Of a stretch of 64,000 nt of DNA, positions 13,830 to 26,781 are shown piece by piece. Source of the DNA: Anarhynchus alexandrinus. Lineage: Eukaryota > Chordata > Aves > Charadriiformes > Charadriidae. Under the pieces are notes generated by a model, which ran no database searches, was not told the DNA's origin, and worked only from the letters and a program-made list of their open reading frames with translations. The stretch spans positions 88,736 to 152,735 of the forward strand of contig VUYV01000297.1 of NCBI GenBank assembly GCA_008711295.1, read 5' to 3'. Numbering within the stretch: the first letter of the stretch is position 1; each line of letters starts with the position of its first letter. The position numbers and the translations under genes are program-made.

Positions 13830-13905
13830 ACCACAAGCTAAGCAGGATCAGGCTCGAACTGGAGATTTCCAAAGGGCATCCAGCTGCATAAGGAAAAGGG
13901 GGATT
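13830..13905 (+). mobile_element. Possible 5S-rRNA-derived SINE remnant
   Basis: The plus strand contains acaccacaagctaagcagga followed by tcaggctcgaactgg and gagatttccaaagg. This parallels 5S rRNA from the GGAAGCUAAGCAGGGUCGGGCCUGG internal control region onward (box A/C-like segment). Amniotes carry SINE3/AmnSINE-type elements with 5S-derived heads. The copy is short and diverged, too damaged to be a functional 5S gene. Confidence 0.5.
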
Positions 13906-15204
13906 TTGCTGCTGCAGATGACAGTACCGCTCTCAGTGCAGAGCCCTCACACTGCTCAGAGGTGGGTGTCAGCAAAGATGGCCTCTTCCCTCCAGACTGT
14001 GGAGTAAAAACTCATCCATCAGCTTGCTCATTAGTGACACCGTAGCTGGTGTTGTGTTATGACACACTGTAGTGCAGTTACCCTTCTCCTCATCATCATT
14101 TATTTCTTCTTCCAAGGTATGGTAAAACATCAGTGCGTGCTCCTCAGCTGGGAACAGTGAGAGGTGTAAAAGGAACTAGGAAGCAGCAGGATTCCTGGCT
14201 TTTAGACCAACTCTGGGGCTGACTCACTAATGCCACTTTTTAGCACCAGCAGTATCCTCCTTCCACATCAAGAGCAGCTCCTTTCCTCCAGCTTTCTGTT
14301 CACCTTCCTGCCCACATTTCTACTCCAAATATTACTAGTTGTTTTTCCAGTTCTACCTGCAGACACCTGAAGCTAGGGACCTATAAGCTATGGGTTGGTC
14401 TTTAAAAAACAAAACATTAAAAAAAATTTTATCAGAAAAATAGATTATTACTTTTACTTACTACCAAGGAACTTCATTTAACTTAGTAAATACTAAGTGC
14501 CTAGAACCGCAAGTCACAGCTGTGTTGCAAGTGCTAGTTAGAAAACAGTTTCAAGAAGCTGACAAATTCCAGAGCAGAGGTGTCTACACACCCGTGGGGC
14601 GCCTAAAGGCAAAGGCGAAGCCTTGCACTGTATTTTACAAAGGACTGCGGTGCACGTATTGAGGGCACTAAGTTGTATAAGGGGAAAACAGCAAGAGAAC
14701 AAACGCAGCAGTGAGGAGGGGAGGGAGAAGAGGACAACAAGTTTTAGCAGAGATCTTTGCCAGGCAGATCAGTAACTGCAACCACCTGCAAAGGTCGCTC
14801 ACACTTTCAGCAACTCCAGCAGCTGCAGACACCAGCTGCATTTCCCAAGAGCACCCTTGCTCCCAAGTGCGACTCCCCCACCCCAGAGACCCGCAGAGAG
14901 GCAGAGCGGGAAGACATATGATGTCTCAGTTCACATCTTAGCCAGGTCTGTGTCCCCATCAGTAAGACCCGCCACCACAACTGACACTAATTGGTTCTCT
15001 TGTCATGCTTCAGAGGTGACAGGGACCACATAGGCACAGACAAGAAGCCTCCCTCTTCCCGGTCCCTTCAGGTCACGTCTAGGTACCCTGGTAGGAACTG
15101 TGCGTTCATAGCTGGTATTGCCACGATGTGTGTGATGCTTGCTCTGTGAATAAAGAGCATCACTATCTGGAGCTGTTGAGCCTGCGTCACTCACTGCAAG
15201 AAGC

Positions 15205-15221
15205 GGGGGGGGGGGGGGGGG
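15205..15221 (+). repeat. Poly-G run (G17)
   Basis: Seventeen consecutive G residues between aagc and agagac. Such runs can form G-quadruplexes and are error-prone in sequencing, so the exact length is uncertain. Confidence 0.9.
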
Positions 15222-16158
15222 AGAGACAACTACCAGCTTAAACCAGATTTTACTGGTAGGAGCACCACCACAATCCAGGCTCTCAGGGACTTTACAAGGG
15301 AACCTGAAACATTACCAGCTGCAGTTGCAGCCTCCACACCCTCCTTCAGCCTGGAAAAACAACAATTAGCACAGGTGTGCGTTAGTGCCTGTGTTTGCAT
15401 GAGCCTGCAGTGCAAACATATACAATAAACACAGTGAGGAAGAAAGAGATTGTTGTTTGAAGCTCAAAGAAGCTACTTGTAAAAATCAGTGTGCAAGTGA
15501 GAACGAAACACAGGCAAGAATTACTTTCATCTTTCTGGGAGGGAGAGGGGGGGCAGGGAATTAAGCACACACACCCCCTGTGCAATGCCCAAGAAAAATT
15601 ATGCTGCTCGTGATAAATGCACTTTTCTGGTTCTGTGAAAAATCTGACATAATGAAAGTACCTTGAACGCAATTACCAGCACTTGTTTAGCATGGCAGGG
15701 CATTGCACTGCCACTGGGCTCGCTCCTCTGTGCTCCCAATTAGCATGCCAAGTACTCCAGCCACACACATGGGCTCACAGGCCAGGGATTGGCGCGGAGG
15801 AGCAGCAACCAGCTACCTGCCCTCCAATGAGGGAGCGAGCAATGTGCTGGAAAGCTCCGTCTTCCTTCATTTTACATCCTCCCATCCCTATCACACTCTT
15901 TTCCTCCACTCCTCCAGGGTCTCTGAAGGCAGTGATAAAAACCACAAACTCTCCCCCTCCTCTCTCAGCTGGTCTCATTCACGGCTCATGGCAGACCCAG
16001 TTTCCTCTGGGGACTCACTAATGAAGACGGCCAACGTTAATCTCTTTCCCCCTCCCTGACGGGTCGATTTATAGTTCCACGGAGAGTCCTGGATTGCAGC
16101 CAGAGGGCTTGACACATTCTTCTTGTTCCAAGACAGAAGGGGGGGAAGACACAGGCTT

Positions 16159-16182
16159 GCGCGCGCACACACACACACACAC
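16159..16182 (+). repeat. (GC)4(AC)8 alternating purine-pyrimidine tract
   Basis: A GC dinucleotide run passes directly into an AC run, giving 24 bases of strict purine-pyrimidine alternation, a sequence type able to adopt Z-DNA. Confidence 0.9.
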
Positions 16183-19100
16183 TGAAGACACACATGTGCA
16201 TTTATGATTTGGATTTAGCTGGAAGATGCAGCTGGAAAACCTGTTTACCTGTTCCGAAACAGCAGCTGAAGTGAACAGCAACCAACAGTGCTTTTGTATA
16301 TATGTGTATGCTCCAAACATCTTTGTGTTTCCATAGCACCTCTTTCAGCCCAAAGACCCCAAATCACAGGGATCATTCCCTCATCACCAGGATGAAATAA
16401 AGCATCAGTTGTGTGCCAGCAGCATTACCAGTGAGTCATTAAGAGAGGAAGCAAATGACAACTTCTCCAGGATAAACGGCAGGGGGAGGGGAAGGGGAAA
16501 TTTTAGACAGGCAGAAAGTAATGAACTGGAATCTGGCCAGGACACTGAGGTTATTGTCCCCTCATCTTGTGAAAAGTGCAGTGGGATCTTTAACAATCGA
16601 TTGATTGAGGCCTCAGCTCTACCTCTCATCCATAAGAGGTTCCAGCAGTAGTTGCAGCTTCTCCAAGAGCAATGCTGGTGCATAGGCTCAGGAGCAGATC
16701 AGAAAAATGCACCCTTCTGGTACGATCCACCTGCCTTTCTACGGCACTGCATGGCATTGCCCACACTGGAACTCCTCAGACCTGTCATTCCCACAGCTAC
16801 ACCTTCAAAGGAAACTCGAGAGAAGGAAAGACTCGCATATTTTTTTACCAGTGAGCTATAAGGGAGTATCCCTTCCTCCCCACCAGCGTTTCATTTTTTC
16901 CCCATTTGGCGGTCACTGCCGTAGCCTCACCGCATCCCCAAACTTCATGCTATTTGTTTAGTTCAGTTCCCTGTCTGCGCACCAGACTCGCCCGCGATGA
17001 CAGCACGGCTCTGCTACTAGGGTCAGTCAGTGAGCTACTGCTGCAGAGCTGCAGGGGAGCACAAAACACTGGCTTTATTCCTGTAAGACCTATACATTAC
17101 CTCCTCGCCCCCGCCCCCTCAGGAACCAAGTGGTGGATTTAAAAGGAGCACTGTCAAGTCATTTAGGCCCATTATTTTGCACTAGAAGAAATGGCCTTTA
17201 CAAAGCTCAATGGAAGCACACTCTCATTCCATCTTTAAGTAATCTTGAAGGTTTCAATTGCAGGGCTGTAAACCACAATGCAAAAAAGCACAGACAAATA
17301 GATCAGATCAGATATGAGACTGCCCTAGAGTTCCACTTGCCAAGCTGACTGCAGAGCAAAAATAGAAATGAACGCTGCACATAATTATAGTATTTTACAT
17401 TTCCACTGCACTTTCCATCCTGAAAGATCCCCAAATGCACGCACATGTGCATGCATGTGCATACAGAGAGGCAGGACATTGGGAAAATTCACTTGCTGGT
17501 GAAAGAGACTAAGAAACCATGGTCCAGTAATAACAGCTTGTACTGAACCAAAGCCTTCGTTAACCAACACACACACACATAAGCTCACAGAAAACCATTA
17601 TAATGTGAAACAAGACTAAGCCAATCCACAGCAATCTGTAGATCAGCGGCTCCAGCACTTCTGCTGCTGCTCAGCATTTGCCCAAAACAAGAAGATTAGA
17701 AACTGATCTTTTATTAGCTCACACCCTCTGTTTCCCAGTGAAGCCCAAGGTGCCAATTCCACTTTGCTACTGCAGGGCAGGGGCAGCTCTGCAGCTGTCG
17801 ATCCCCAGCCTTTCCCTCTCCCACTGTCGAGTGCTTCGTAGCCTGTAAGCACGCACATCCTCCAGCCCTGTGGGCTGCGACAGCCCCATTTTGCAGATAA
17901 CGGAGGACAATGCCCTAACCACGGTGCTCATCTTTCCCTCCTGACAAAAGAGCCGGTGTCAGGTACAAAGGCCCGTTCTCTACATGCATGCCACCCAAGA
18001 TGCTCTAAGCAAGGATGAAAAGAAAAGGGCCAGGAAAAAAGAGCACTGGAAGATAAGCAGGAGCAGAGATGTGACACTCTGGCAGAAACCTCCAGCTTTC
18101 TCAGGAGGTTGGCAGGCAGGGGAGAAAAGAGCAGGTGCTAGCTTGAGCCTCAGCCTAGGATGCTGGGTCACTCCCTTCTCTTTCCCACATGTCTGTAGCA
18201 AGTCAGTTTTGTCTTCCACATATTAAATATCTCATAGCAGTTTTGGACTCCCATCTGAGCACACAGGCATTTCGATGTTGACTTGTGGCCAAGCATATGA
18301 AGAATGGGGGTAGGAAGTTCAAGAGAAGACAGAGAAGGTGGTGGCTCTGAGGGCACTACAAAACCAAACTGATAGGTCACTAGAAGGGCAGGAAACAGTC
18401 TGAGGTTATGAAATGATACAACAGCTGGCTAGATTGAGCTGGGATTTTTTTTTTTAAATGAAAAACAGGAATCTCACCAACAATACAATGTAATCAAGCA
18501 TAGTACGCAACTACCCGTTCAAGGAAGAGCCTCCCTGCTCGTAGCCTTAGCCCTTACACTAGCACGAGGCTGAGATCTGCTTTTGTTGCCCCTCACTGAA
18601 GATTCTGTTCACTCAGCAACATGCTGCAGTCATGTCTGAGGCTCGGTAAATGACTGGCACGTGCCCCTCTCAGTGGAGATTTTGGGGAAGGAAGAGATAT
18701 TGTCAAGGACACTGCAGCAACACTCTCCTCTATACTTAGGGAAACAGCCATGGGATTGTTAACGTCCAGAAAGGACTCCAGGTTTTAATAAGGTCACATC
18801 TGAAAGAGCCCCACATAATAAGCTGCATGGAAGTCAATTTATTGACCTCAGCACACAGGGCTAAGTCAAGCCTGCTGGGACTCAAAGTTGTGGTTGCAAG
18901 GCGCATAGGTAATTCATACCTGATGCTCGAGGCCATCCCCTCTGGCTGCAAATGGGAGACCAATGCGATTTCTTAAATATCATTTAGTTTAATAGTCTGG
19001 TGCATTAGTCAGGAATGCAAGGAAGAGCCCGCTTAAAATAGCATTTTTATTTTGACAATGTCACTTTACAAATAACTTCACAAACAAATAGCTGGCTGCT

Positions 19101-21171
19101 CAGTTCCCTTAGCGGGGAGACAGCAGGTGCTCAGCTGGCTGATTTAGCAGCAGCTGTAAACGCCACCAGGAGCTGCTGGGTGCAGTTCACATGCTGCAAT
19201 TCCCTACTCCCCCCAAAAGGACTGCAGATTCCCAAGGAGGGGGAGGGGCTAACAGGAGCGAGAGAAGGGGCACAGGGGCAAGCTTGGGATGAAGGATTAT
19301 TAAATTAATGATCAAAACTCCCTACCACTTCATTGGGACACCTTCGTTGGACCCATGCCAGCTGCCTTCCCCCAGCTTTGTGTGCTCCCCTTCCTGCATA
19401 AGTGAATTGAACACTGCAGTTAGGAGACTCCTTTCCCCTCCCAGAAATAACATGCCTGTTTTTTACCTGCATGCAACATCAGAAAGATACTCCATGGTCT
19501 TCTGAGACCCTCCCCAATGGCTTCCTTTTATGAAGTCAAATCAGTGTCTTCAGCTCTGCCTTAGTAAACAACTAGAAAGCAAGAAAACCAAGTTGCACAG
19601 CCTTGTGCCTACAGAAAAGAAGGGCTATGGCAATACATCTTAGCAGAGAGGATGGTACAGCAAGTGGCTTGTGGCATGAGATTGCTAGAGCGGACCTTAA
19701 AATAATCTTTAAAATTAAAAATAGACAGGCACATGTGACTTTGTGGTTTGTTTTTTGGTTTAGTTTGGGAATTTTATTTTATTTTTAAAAACGTACTACA
19801 TAAAGAACTTCAAGACAAAAATTCTGGCCATTTCCTTTACCTCCCCCATCTTCCTCATCAAGCAATGAAAGTTTTTTCTAGGCTGAAAGACTATCACAAT
19901 CAGTGGACCAAGAAAATTATGTCCTCCTAAACAGTGAGAAACTGAAAGCTGTGATGCTAAAAGGGAATGGGACTTTACTCAGCCCACATCAAATTCTAGT
20001 TGGTCTTCACTTGCTTTTGCTACTGACTGTACCAAGACTTGTATTTATTCAGTTGTTTTAAGCTGAAGACAGCCAGTAGACTCAAAACTCTCTTAGCTAC
20101 AATTAAAGTATTAGAGCTCACAGAAACATCCATTATACCTCAGCAGCAGTTCTCTAACTAAGCCCCCCCTAAAAACTAAAACACAGAGCACCCATTACTT
20201 TTTATTGAAGCCTTAGATATATCAGGCTTGATGACAGTACCATTTTTTAAATCCATCATGGCAGGGTGGAGGGGGAAGATAAATTGGTAAACGCCCAGTG
20301 TAAAACAAACATTCCCTTTGGATCATCTTTAAAACTAATCTGGACACAACACTAGAAAACGCACTTAAGGAGACAAACAAAAACCTTCCAATTGTTTTAT
20401 AAGCATACTATCAGCGGAAGAAAGGCCCAAGTAAAAATAATACTATATGACTGTATTAGCTGTCTGTTATTGTTGGCTACTCAAGCAAAGTAGGGCTTCA
20501 ACAACCCAGAATTTACAGGATTGGGAGCCTGATGGGTCTCTGGTTTTGATTTTGTGCCAATTCACATTCACTCATGCTCTTGGATAAGTCATGATGCCGT
20601 CAGCAACTTCAGCCCAGCTGAAAAACTGGGTTAAGAAACCAATGGATGCTCACCGAAAACTAGGGCTGCCTGCACAGGGACACACAGGACAGGCAAGCTG
20701 AAGCACTTTAAGCAGACGGGTAAAATAGCATTAAACCCCTGTGTGGACAGATTTATACAGAACGCAAATGTGTCCCTGATTCACCTGCTTCACTACTAAA
20801 CTGATTTTTACTAAATCAGCTGAAAGTTAATTTAAATCTAAATAAGGGTATGGTCAGATGAGCCAAGCAAGCAGCCAAGCAGTGTGGGCTAACAAGTTGC
20901 TGTCCTTTCAGTTAGGTATCGGTAACTCACCATATATGCTTCTAGTCTTCTGTAATGCACAGAAACTTACAGTATCTTCAGAGAAATCTCCTACAAACTG
21001 TTTTTGCAATACTTAAAAATCAGAGGGGACAGTTTGGCTGGGAGTCAGCAATCTGGTACATTGGCAGGGGCAGGTTACAAAGGATGTCCCTAGAGTTGCC
21101 AGTCTAGCACCACTCCTCAGCTCCAAAATTAAACAGACAGTCAAACTTTTAATTTAAAAAAAGAAAAAAAG

Positions 21172-21563
21172 AAAAGAAGAAAAGAAGAAAAGAAGAAAAG
21201 AAGAAAAGAAGAAAAGAAGAAAAGAAGAAAAGAAGAAAAGAAGAAAAGAAGAAAAGAAGAAAAGAAGAAAAGAAGAAAAGAAGAAAAGAAGAAAAGAAGA
21301 AAAGAAGAAAAGAAGAAAAGAAGAAAAGAAGAAAAGAAGAAAAGAAGAAAAGAAGAAAAGAAGAAAAGAAGAAAAGAAGAAAAGAAGAAAAGAAGAAAAG
21401 AAGAAAAGAAGAAAAGAAGAAAAGAAGAAAAGAAGAAAAGAAGAAAAGAAGAAAAGAAGAAAAGAAGAAAAGAAGAAAAGAAGAAAAGAAGAAAAGAAGA
21501 AAAGAAGAAAAGAAGAAAAGAAGAAAAGAAGAAAAGAAGAAAAGAAGAAAAGAAGAAAAGAAG
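21172..21563 (+). repeat. Octanucleotide satellite (AAAAGAAG)49
   Basis: Forty-nine perfect head-to-tail copies of the 8-base unit AAAAGAAG, counted from the line phases, with no interruption. Read on the minus strand it gives artificial frames of repeated Ser-Phe-Leu, which are not genes. The array is purine-only on the plus strand. Confidence 0.97.
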
Positions 21564-21630
21564 NAAAAAAGAAAAAAGAAAAAAGAAAAAAGAAAAAAGA
21601 AAAAAGAAAAAAGAAAAAAGAAAAAAAAGA
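21564..21630 (+). repeat. (AAAAAAG)8 heptanucleotide array after an unresolved base
   Basis: An unresolved base (n) at 21564 is followed by eight copies of AAAAAAG (21565-21620) and a purine tail to 21630. The unit change falls exactly at the n, which suggests an assembly or consensus join between two read sets. The whole purine tract spans 21156-21630. Confidence 0.93.
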
Positions 21631-24600
21631 CAGAAATACAGCTATGACCCTGCTGGGATGCTGCCTCAGGAACACCCAGAGATGTTACCACCAAGAAGGG
21701 GCATTCATCTGCAGCAAGACGTTTCCCACCACCACAGTCACTTGATGGAAACAAGAAGCCAGGCGAGGACTGTTGGCAACACTCATTCATGCTACTCCAG
21801 GACTGGGCAGGGACTCAAGAAAACTACTTCCCAACCTCCTCCCAACAGTGACCCCAACCGTGCACCTGACTCAACAGATGCTGGCATGCCTTTACAGCTT
21901 TGACAAGAAGATGCCTCTCATGCATTGGCTTCCTCACTTGGAGGAGGCCCCCCAAACCACGTGGGCTCAACATTGGGTCGACAGACCTCCTGTGAGTGGA
22001 CACAGAGAGCTGAGCTCATCGCTGAATACAGGGGAGATACAGAGCTGTCACAGTAACTGTTTCCTGAGGAACAAGAAGTTACTGGCACCAGGCAAAACGC
22101 TGGTTTAGTGTTTATCTGATTTTCTGTCCTTTCTATCCCAGGGTTACATCACATTCGATTGGGATTTTGTAAGAATGAGAGTGCAAGTATGGAAGACAGA
22201 CACCACTGCTCCCCCAGCCCTCCTGTGGTGGGAGCCACTGAGGGTGGGCTTAGTCCATCATACCCATCCATACTAACCCCTTCCAGCCAGCCTCTCAATG
22301 TGTCACCAGGGCCATCCTCTCCTTGCTGCTCTATCTAATCAGCACACACCAGCGCCCAGGCTCCTCGCTGCTTTCTCTCTCCCTCTCTCACCAGGGCTAT
22401 GCAGCATTAATGCTTCGCCGGCAGCTCTCGCTCTCCCCGTGCATATTCCTCCTCACAGCTCCATTGAGCACACCTCTGCTCCAACCTGCTGCCCCACACC
22501 GCACCCCCAGCCACCGAGCTCCTGACCTCCAGGACCCACAACTGCCCCAGCTCAGCTGCCCCCAGCCCCGGCAGCACTCTGTGTGCATTTGGAACATGAA
22601 AGCAGCAAAACCCCCACCGCCCCGGGGAGCCGGCTCAGACCACGAGCCCCATCCTGCCAGCAGCTTAACTAGCACGCTAAGGCTGGAAGGGGAAAATGCC
22701 CAGCACCCCCCACCTGCACCTCCCTCTGGCAACCTCACCAGCTCTCTCCCGTTCCCAGCTCCCCCACCGTAGCGTAAACCCTTTTGTTTCTCGTCAGAAA
22801 TATGGTAATTATTTCAGAAAAATCTCTCCCCTCACCACTGGCAGAAATACCACAGTCTGAGACAGTAGCTCTCTTGATGATCGCAGACGGTGGAATACTC
22901 CAGAAAAAGAGGACGATTTGGGGAGGGGGAGGGGAGGAGGTATCTGGGATCCAATCTTCTTCCTCTCCCTGCCAACCCCCCTCCATCTCTAGCAGATTTC
23001 ATTTGTATCATCAGGATTTCTGTGAAATTTTCACTCAACCCTCCCTCTCTCCCATTTCAACTCCTGGCTAAGCTCAGTCAAAGGTGCACAAAAATAACAT
23101 GCTGCTCCACTTTTCTCACAGGTTGGACAAATAAGTCTTCAGCTAGCCACATGCAAGCCATTAAAAATATATTAACATACCCAGCAGGGTCTGTCACTTT
23201 TTCTTTTCTCCCCCCCCTCCCCTTTTCTTAAACACAGAGAAGGAAGAAATCTTGCCACAGTAACAAGAGGTTTTCATCAAGTCTCATTACCTCAAGCACA
23301 GCCACACACCACAGCCCCCACAGAGAACAGTCTTCGGTTCCCGCTGTCATTAAAGGAACAAAGATCTTAAACAAAAATTAATCCCAGGACAGCATGAAGT
23401 TGGGAGCACACAAACAGTAAGGCAGGGAAGGGTACGTCAAAGCCAAGTGGAGGAGCCGGAGCCGAGCCACCAGACAGGTCTCCGCTCAAGCGGCTCAGGA
23501 GGGATGGGACAGGTTAAACATGTCCCACAGAGCAGAGCAGAGGCAAGTATTTTCAAAGTTTCAAGCCAGCATCCAGAGGTATGCTATATTTCCCAGAATG
23601 TGACATAGCAACATCCTGGAACATTAATAAGGATCAGGGTAAAACCAGACCAGTAATCACGATAAAGCAAGAAGCTTTTTCTAAGTCTGAGATGCTGCAC
23701 AACAAGGATGATTTTGCATAGTCTTTGACACACATACATTTTTACTCCAGGGGGTCCTTGACCCTTCCAGACGGTGTTGTGGCCCACACTTCACAGAATG
23801 GCTGCACAGCACATCTTAACCTGCAGCAGCTGCTCTAAGCCTGAAGCAGGTGGCTGCTGGTGTTCCTAGTTTGGGAGGAGGGGTTGAAGGGTGGGAGGCA
23901 GCAACCATACATTTAAACAAGGGATTTCTAAAGCAGGGGGTTGTTAGTCAAAGAGCTATCAAGTCAAAGTGCCCTTAAACTGCAGTTTCTCAAGTATTTC
24001 TTTGGGCAAATCGCTGGGTTAAGCAGCTTTCCTCTCCACCCTGGCTACTTTAATCCAGATCAATTCCCTGATCCAGTTCAGTGTGCAGCAGCACGTTTAG
24101 CTGCACTGGCACAGCTGAACAAGCAGCTCAGGAGTAGCAGCAGCAGGGGCTGCTGAAAACAACACTCGTAAAACTACACCCTTGGATTCAACAGGCATGG
24201 CATTTAGCCCCAGGAGAGCAAGACACTGCATGCAAACCCCATGAAAACAAAGATAAGGGAAGAGCGATACTTCATGCATGGCTAACTGGAAAGAGATGAC
24301 CTGAGCCAAACAGGACATAAAAACCCAAAAATCTGGTGACAGCGCGGCCATGTTTTATGCACCTCTAGATGAGACAAGTTTTATTTCTCCCATGGGAATA
24401 GCACAAAGCAAAAAGCTCTCTCTTGTGAAGCAGGCGGTACAGTCAGGAAAGGCAGAGCTATGCAGAGGAGACAACAATGGTAAAGCACCGATGAAAGATG
24501 GACGAGAACCTCTGAGGAGTAAGGAGGAGGATGAGAAACCATGGCAGGTGATGAGTGGGAACTGTGAGGGGACACTACAGAAATAACTTCCTGGCAGAGT

Positions 24601-25553
24601 GGTGAGGAGCAGAAAGGAGACAGGACATGAATAACATGGATAACACAGAGGCAGGATGGGGATGTCCACCCTGGGCGCAGAGGAGGGGATCAGGAGAAAC
24701 ACTAAGGAAGCTACTTCAGACCTCTGGTGTCACAACCATTCAAAAGGTCATTATCTGAACAGTTCATACACACTCTGGTTCCGGAGTAATTACAACCATT
24801 CTGTAAAAAGACATCACATAATGAGGTCCACCAATATCACAGAAGCAGATAGGAGACTAAGCAAAATGTCTGACTGTACTAGGAACAGACCAGAAAATAG
24901 CACTGATTTCACAATGATATGATACAAGTCAAAGACATATTCACCTCAGCAGCACTGAAACCTGCTCAACTCATCCTACCTTGGAAAAGGAATACAAGGA
25001 ACAGAGGGGGTACAGCAAGCGGCAACAAAGAGAAGAGACTTGGAAGACAGCAAATTCTTATGTGAAGTCCACACATGCAAAACAACAGCTATGTACCAGG
25101 AGACGCAACAAAGTCTTCTAGTGCAACCAGACTATTACTGCATACCACGGCTGTGACACGTTGGGTGCACACTCCTCTCCCCAGGAAACCCATCCATCCT
25201 CTCACAGCCAGCCACCACAACCTGGCAGTAACTGCCATCAGCCATGGGAGAGCCATCCTTTGAACAGACAGCAAGGCAGACTCCTTTCCCATGCCTGCCA
25301 AACTGGATACATTGCACACAGTCTCTTCACTGCGGAGCCTCATGGTTGGTATTTCCACAGCCTCGCAGACAAATGGCTTGGCTGGGTTGCTCTCCCTACC
25401 CACTTCAACATAGATGGCACAAACTCTGTCATGTAAAAAAAAAAGAAAGAAAAAAAAAGTGGGACCTGATTTAAACCAATTGCAGGAATATGTGCTGTAA
25501 CAGATTCCTCGGACTTGGCTCTATCCAAGGTAGAGACACACGTGAATGCTGCT

Positions 25554-25588
25554 TCAGCTTGTATCTGCTTGTATCAGCTTGTATCTGA
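25554..25588 (+). repeat. Short tandem duplication of a 10-11 base unit
   Basis: The unit (a)gcttgtatc occurs three times in a row with small differences (cagcttgtatc, tgcttgtatc, agcttgtatc). Confidence 0.75.
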
Positions 25589-25885
25589 CAGCAGTCTGGA
25601 TTCTTGAAAAGCTACTCTGAGTGACCAGCCTATCTCAGATCACGACTCAGGCCCTTGATGTGGGCTCCCAGCTCTGTAATTCTGCAATGGCCTCTAACAG
25701 TGGCGCTAAGGACAGCTGAGTTTGAGACAAGGTACAGCTGCCTGCAGCTGAAACAGACCTCCAATAAATGCCAGAGAAGGTGGAGGCAAGCTCTAGGCAG
25801 CGTGTGTGCAAGGAAGCTACTTGTATCGATGTAGGCTAAGGTCATCCCACAGACCAGGAGTTTGACACCCATGATTAAAGCATAA

Positions 25886-26165
25886 TCAAGAAATGTTTCC
25901 TGACAGTGAAGTCCATTAGGCTGTGGAACAGGCTCCCACGGGAAGCGGGGGAAGCCTCATCCCACTGTCTCTGGAAGGAGTAACAAGGCAGGCAATAGAG
26001 AATTCAGCCCCAGGACTGGTGAGACGGCCTGATGGGGCCAGTCCCAAAAGACACCTCTTTCAGGAGTAACACTGACTGAAGAAATTCCCTCTGCCCTTCC
26101 TGCAACATCTCCTCCCCAGTTCTGCCAACACTGCTGCTTGCAAGGCAGCACCATGGACTAGATCA
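25886..26165 (+). mobile_element. Eroded ancient CR1/L3-like LINE fragment
   Basis: The plus strand has a degraded block reading like the LINE C-terminal motif: an RLWNRLPRE-type segment at about 25918-25950 (ggctgtggaacaggctccc), then a glycine- and glutamate-rich stretch. About 220 bases later comes ccatggactagatcact, resembling the ggactagatgacc segment near the 3' end of old CR1/L3 elements. Divergence is high, so edges are approximate and the subfamily is not assigned. Confidence 0.55.
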
Positions 26166-26759
26166 CTGTAGCCTGGGTTGTTTCACGTATTTGGAGGGAT
26201 GGGGCTTTTGACCCACATCATGTCACTGATGTATTTTACACCATGGTCCTACCAATGATTGCATCCACACAACTGATAGGATGACAGTGGTGGTACAGGA
26301 CAGGAATGTGAGATGGAACATGAGGAAACAGAAATTTCTTAGGCCATGCTATTGGTATCTTTATACTAACCCTGTGTGCACAAATTCATGCAAGGAAAGG
26401 CAGTGGAGGATGCATCTAGGTTGCAGAGTGTTAGCTAAACCATGATTTAGTATGGTCAGACTTGTATAATTGGACATGACCTAACATACATGCAAATTAT
26501 CTTAATTTAGAGCAGAGAATACCCCTGTTAATAATATATATGGTATCAAGTAAGTTTCTGACACATTAGGCTGGCACTAACTTAGTGTTTTAGGCCTGAA
26601 AGACTGTCTCAGTTTTGACTTTATTTAATGTTTATTTGCCTCCCTTAAATATTTCCTTTTTATATTTTTTGACTGGGGGAAGAGATCAGCTTGGTTTTAA
26701 ACTGTGCAGATCAACAGGAATGCATATTTTGCCCCATTTAAAACTAGCAGACACCTATC

Positions 26760-26781
26760 TCCCCCCCCCCTTTTTTTTTTG
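26760..26781 (+). repeat. C-run followed by T-run
   Basis: A poly-C run changes directly into a poly-T run, a pure pyrimidine stretch of roughly 22 bases. Confidence 0.8.

Noticed and set aside
17870..17935. ccccattttgcagataacgg resembling a reverse MIR core
   Set aside because: Only about 20 bases match and flanking order is not preserved.
21149..21790. 213- and 173-codon Ser/Phe/Leu repeat frames
   Set aside because: Translation of the (AAAAGAAG)n satellite; the 8-residue periodicity is just three 8-base units.
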